Made by a program: the position numbers and the translations under genes. Shown piece by piece: positions 6,583 through 6,913 of a stretch of 6,913 bases of DNA; within the stretch, counting starts at the first letter, position 1, and each line of letters opens with the position of its first letter. The notes beneath the pieces were generated by a model. It worked only from the letters and a program-made list of their open reading frames with translations, ran no database searches and had not been told where the DNA came from. Source of the DNA: JAWPNA01 sp045402695 (GTDB lineage: Bacteria > Acidobacteriota > Polarisedimenticolia > JACPZX01 > DASXTC01); assembly GCA_045402695.1 (NCBI GenBank), contig JAWPNA010000158.1, forward strand, positions 1 through 6,913. Direction: 5' to 3'.

Positions 6583-6913
6583 ACCAGGTATAGGTGGGGG
6601 ACGCTGACGTGCCACGAATGTTCAATCGCATGATCCCCGACGACGCCTGATAGGAGGCGTTGTAGGCGGCCTTCAGTGGGGTCAAGTCGAAGCGGAGCAC
6701 GCGGGAGACCAGCGCCTTGCAGTTATCGCCCTTCGCATCGTGCGCAAGCTTCACGCTGACCTGCACCGGATACGACTCCATCCAGGCTGCGTCAGAGAGC
6801 AATACGAATGCGTGATCGCGGCATCCGCCTCCAAAAGAGACAGTCAGCTCGAGCGAATCACCTTTCATCGCGAATCCCTGAATCGTCACCGGGTCCGACG
6901 GCCAATACGACGC
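6581..6913 (-). CDS. Hypothetical protein, 5'-truncated by the window edge
   Basis: The frame is open from the right edge of the window to the TGA at 6583-6581, giving at least 110 residues. The first visible residues read ASYWPSDPVTIQGFAMKGDSL. A GTG at 6889 could act as a start, but the frame is open upstream of it and the sequence there looks like ordinary protein, so I take the true start to be outside the window. The visible part has GGGCRDHAFVLL, MESYPVQVSVKLAHDAKGDNC and a later RFDLTPLKAAYNASY segment, then ends in a strand-like SPTYTW. Two cysteines, one in CRDH and one in GDNC, could form a disulfide. I have an impression of small secreted or lipoprotein-type hypothetical proteins with this GGGC...H...HD...C...FDL pattern, but cannot assign a family or function. 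It is 9 bases ahead of the lipoprotein gene and probably heads or precedes it in one transcript. Confidence 0.7.
   Translation of the reverse strand, partial: ASYWPSDPVTIQGFAMKGDSLELTVSFGGGCRDHAFVLLSDAAWMESYPVQVSVKLAHDAKGDNCKALVSRVLRFDLTPLKAAYNASYQASSGIMRLNIRGTSASPTYTW

Noticed and set aside
6192..6584. Long N-terminal extension of the AcvB/VirJ frame to 6584
   Set aside because: The extension is Arg-rich and patternless and overlaps the lipoprotein gene, which has a good ribosome site and lipobox. A signal peptide begins at the ATG at 6191.
1..6913. Search for tRNA, rRNA, CRISPR repeats, transposase or attachment sites
   Set aside because: I found no regularly spaced repeats, transposase-like frames or recognisable RNA genes; nearly all of the window is accounted for by protein genes.

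Overview
This is a GC-rich bacterial chromosomal window with tightly packed genes and no mobile element, RNA gene or CRISPR array that I can see. A soil-type Gemmatimonadota-like genome fits best. The reasons are the high GC, a YVTN-type secreted beta-propeller, and a transmembrane PknB-type kinase carrying a TolB/FlgO-like extracytoplasmic domain, a combination common in that phylum. This assignment is inference, not shown by a marker gene.

Plus strand, left to right: the C-terminal 59 codons of a peptide methionine sulfoxide reductase A (ends 182); a short gap; a secreted YncE-like beta-propeller (291-1334); a full-length two-domain MprF, the aminoacyl-phosphatidylglycerol synthase and flippase (1391-4015); and a membrane Ser/Thr kinase that probably starts at a GTG inside the end of mprF (3987-5468).

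Minus strand, converging on the kinase from the right edge: a 5'-truncated hypothetical protein (6913-6581), a small lipoprotein (6571-6200) and an AcvB/VirJ-family alpha/beta hydrolase (6191-5487). They are separated by 9 and 8 bases and look like one operon.

The main biological point is that the two halves of a lipid-modification cycle flank the kinase. MprF makes and flips aminoacyl-phosphatidylglycerol. AcvB/VirJ-family enzymes are known in Agrobacterium (and a functional analogue in Pseudomonas) to hydrolyse such lipids in the periplasm. The Ser/Thr kinase, translationally linked to mprF and carrying an extracytoplasmic domain, is a candidate regulator of the cycle. The first two parts rest on recognised families. 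The regulatory link is my inference from gene order alone.
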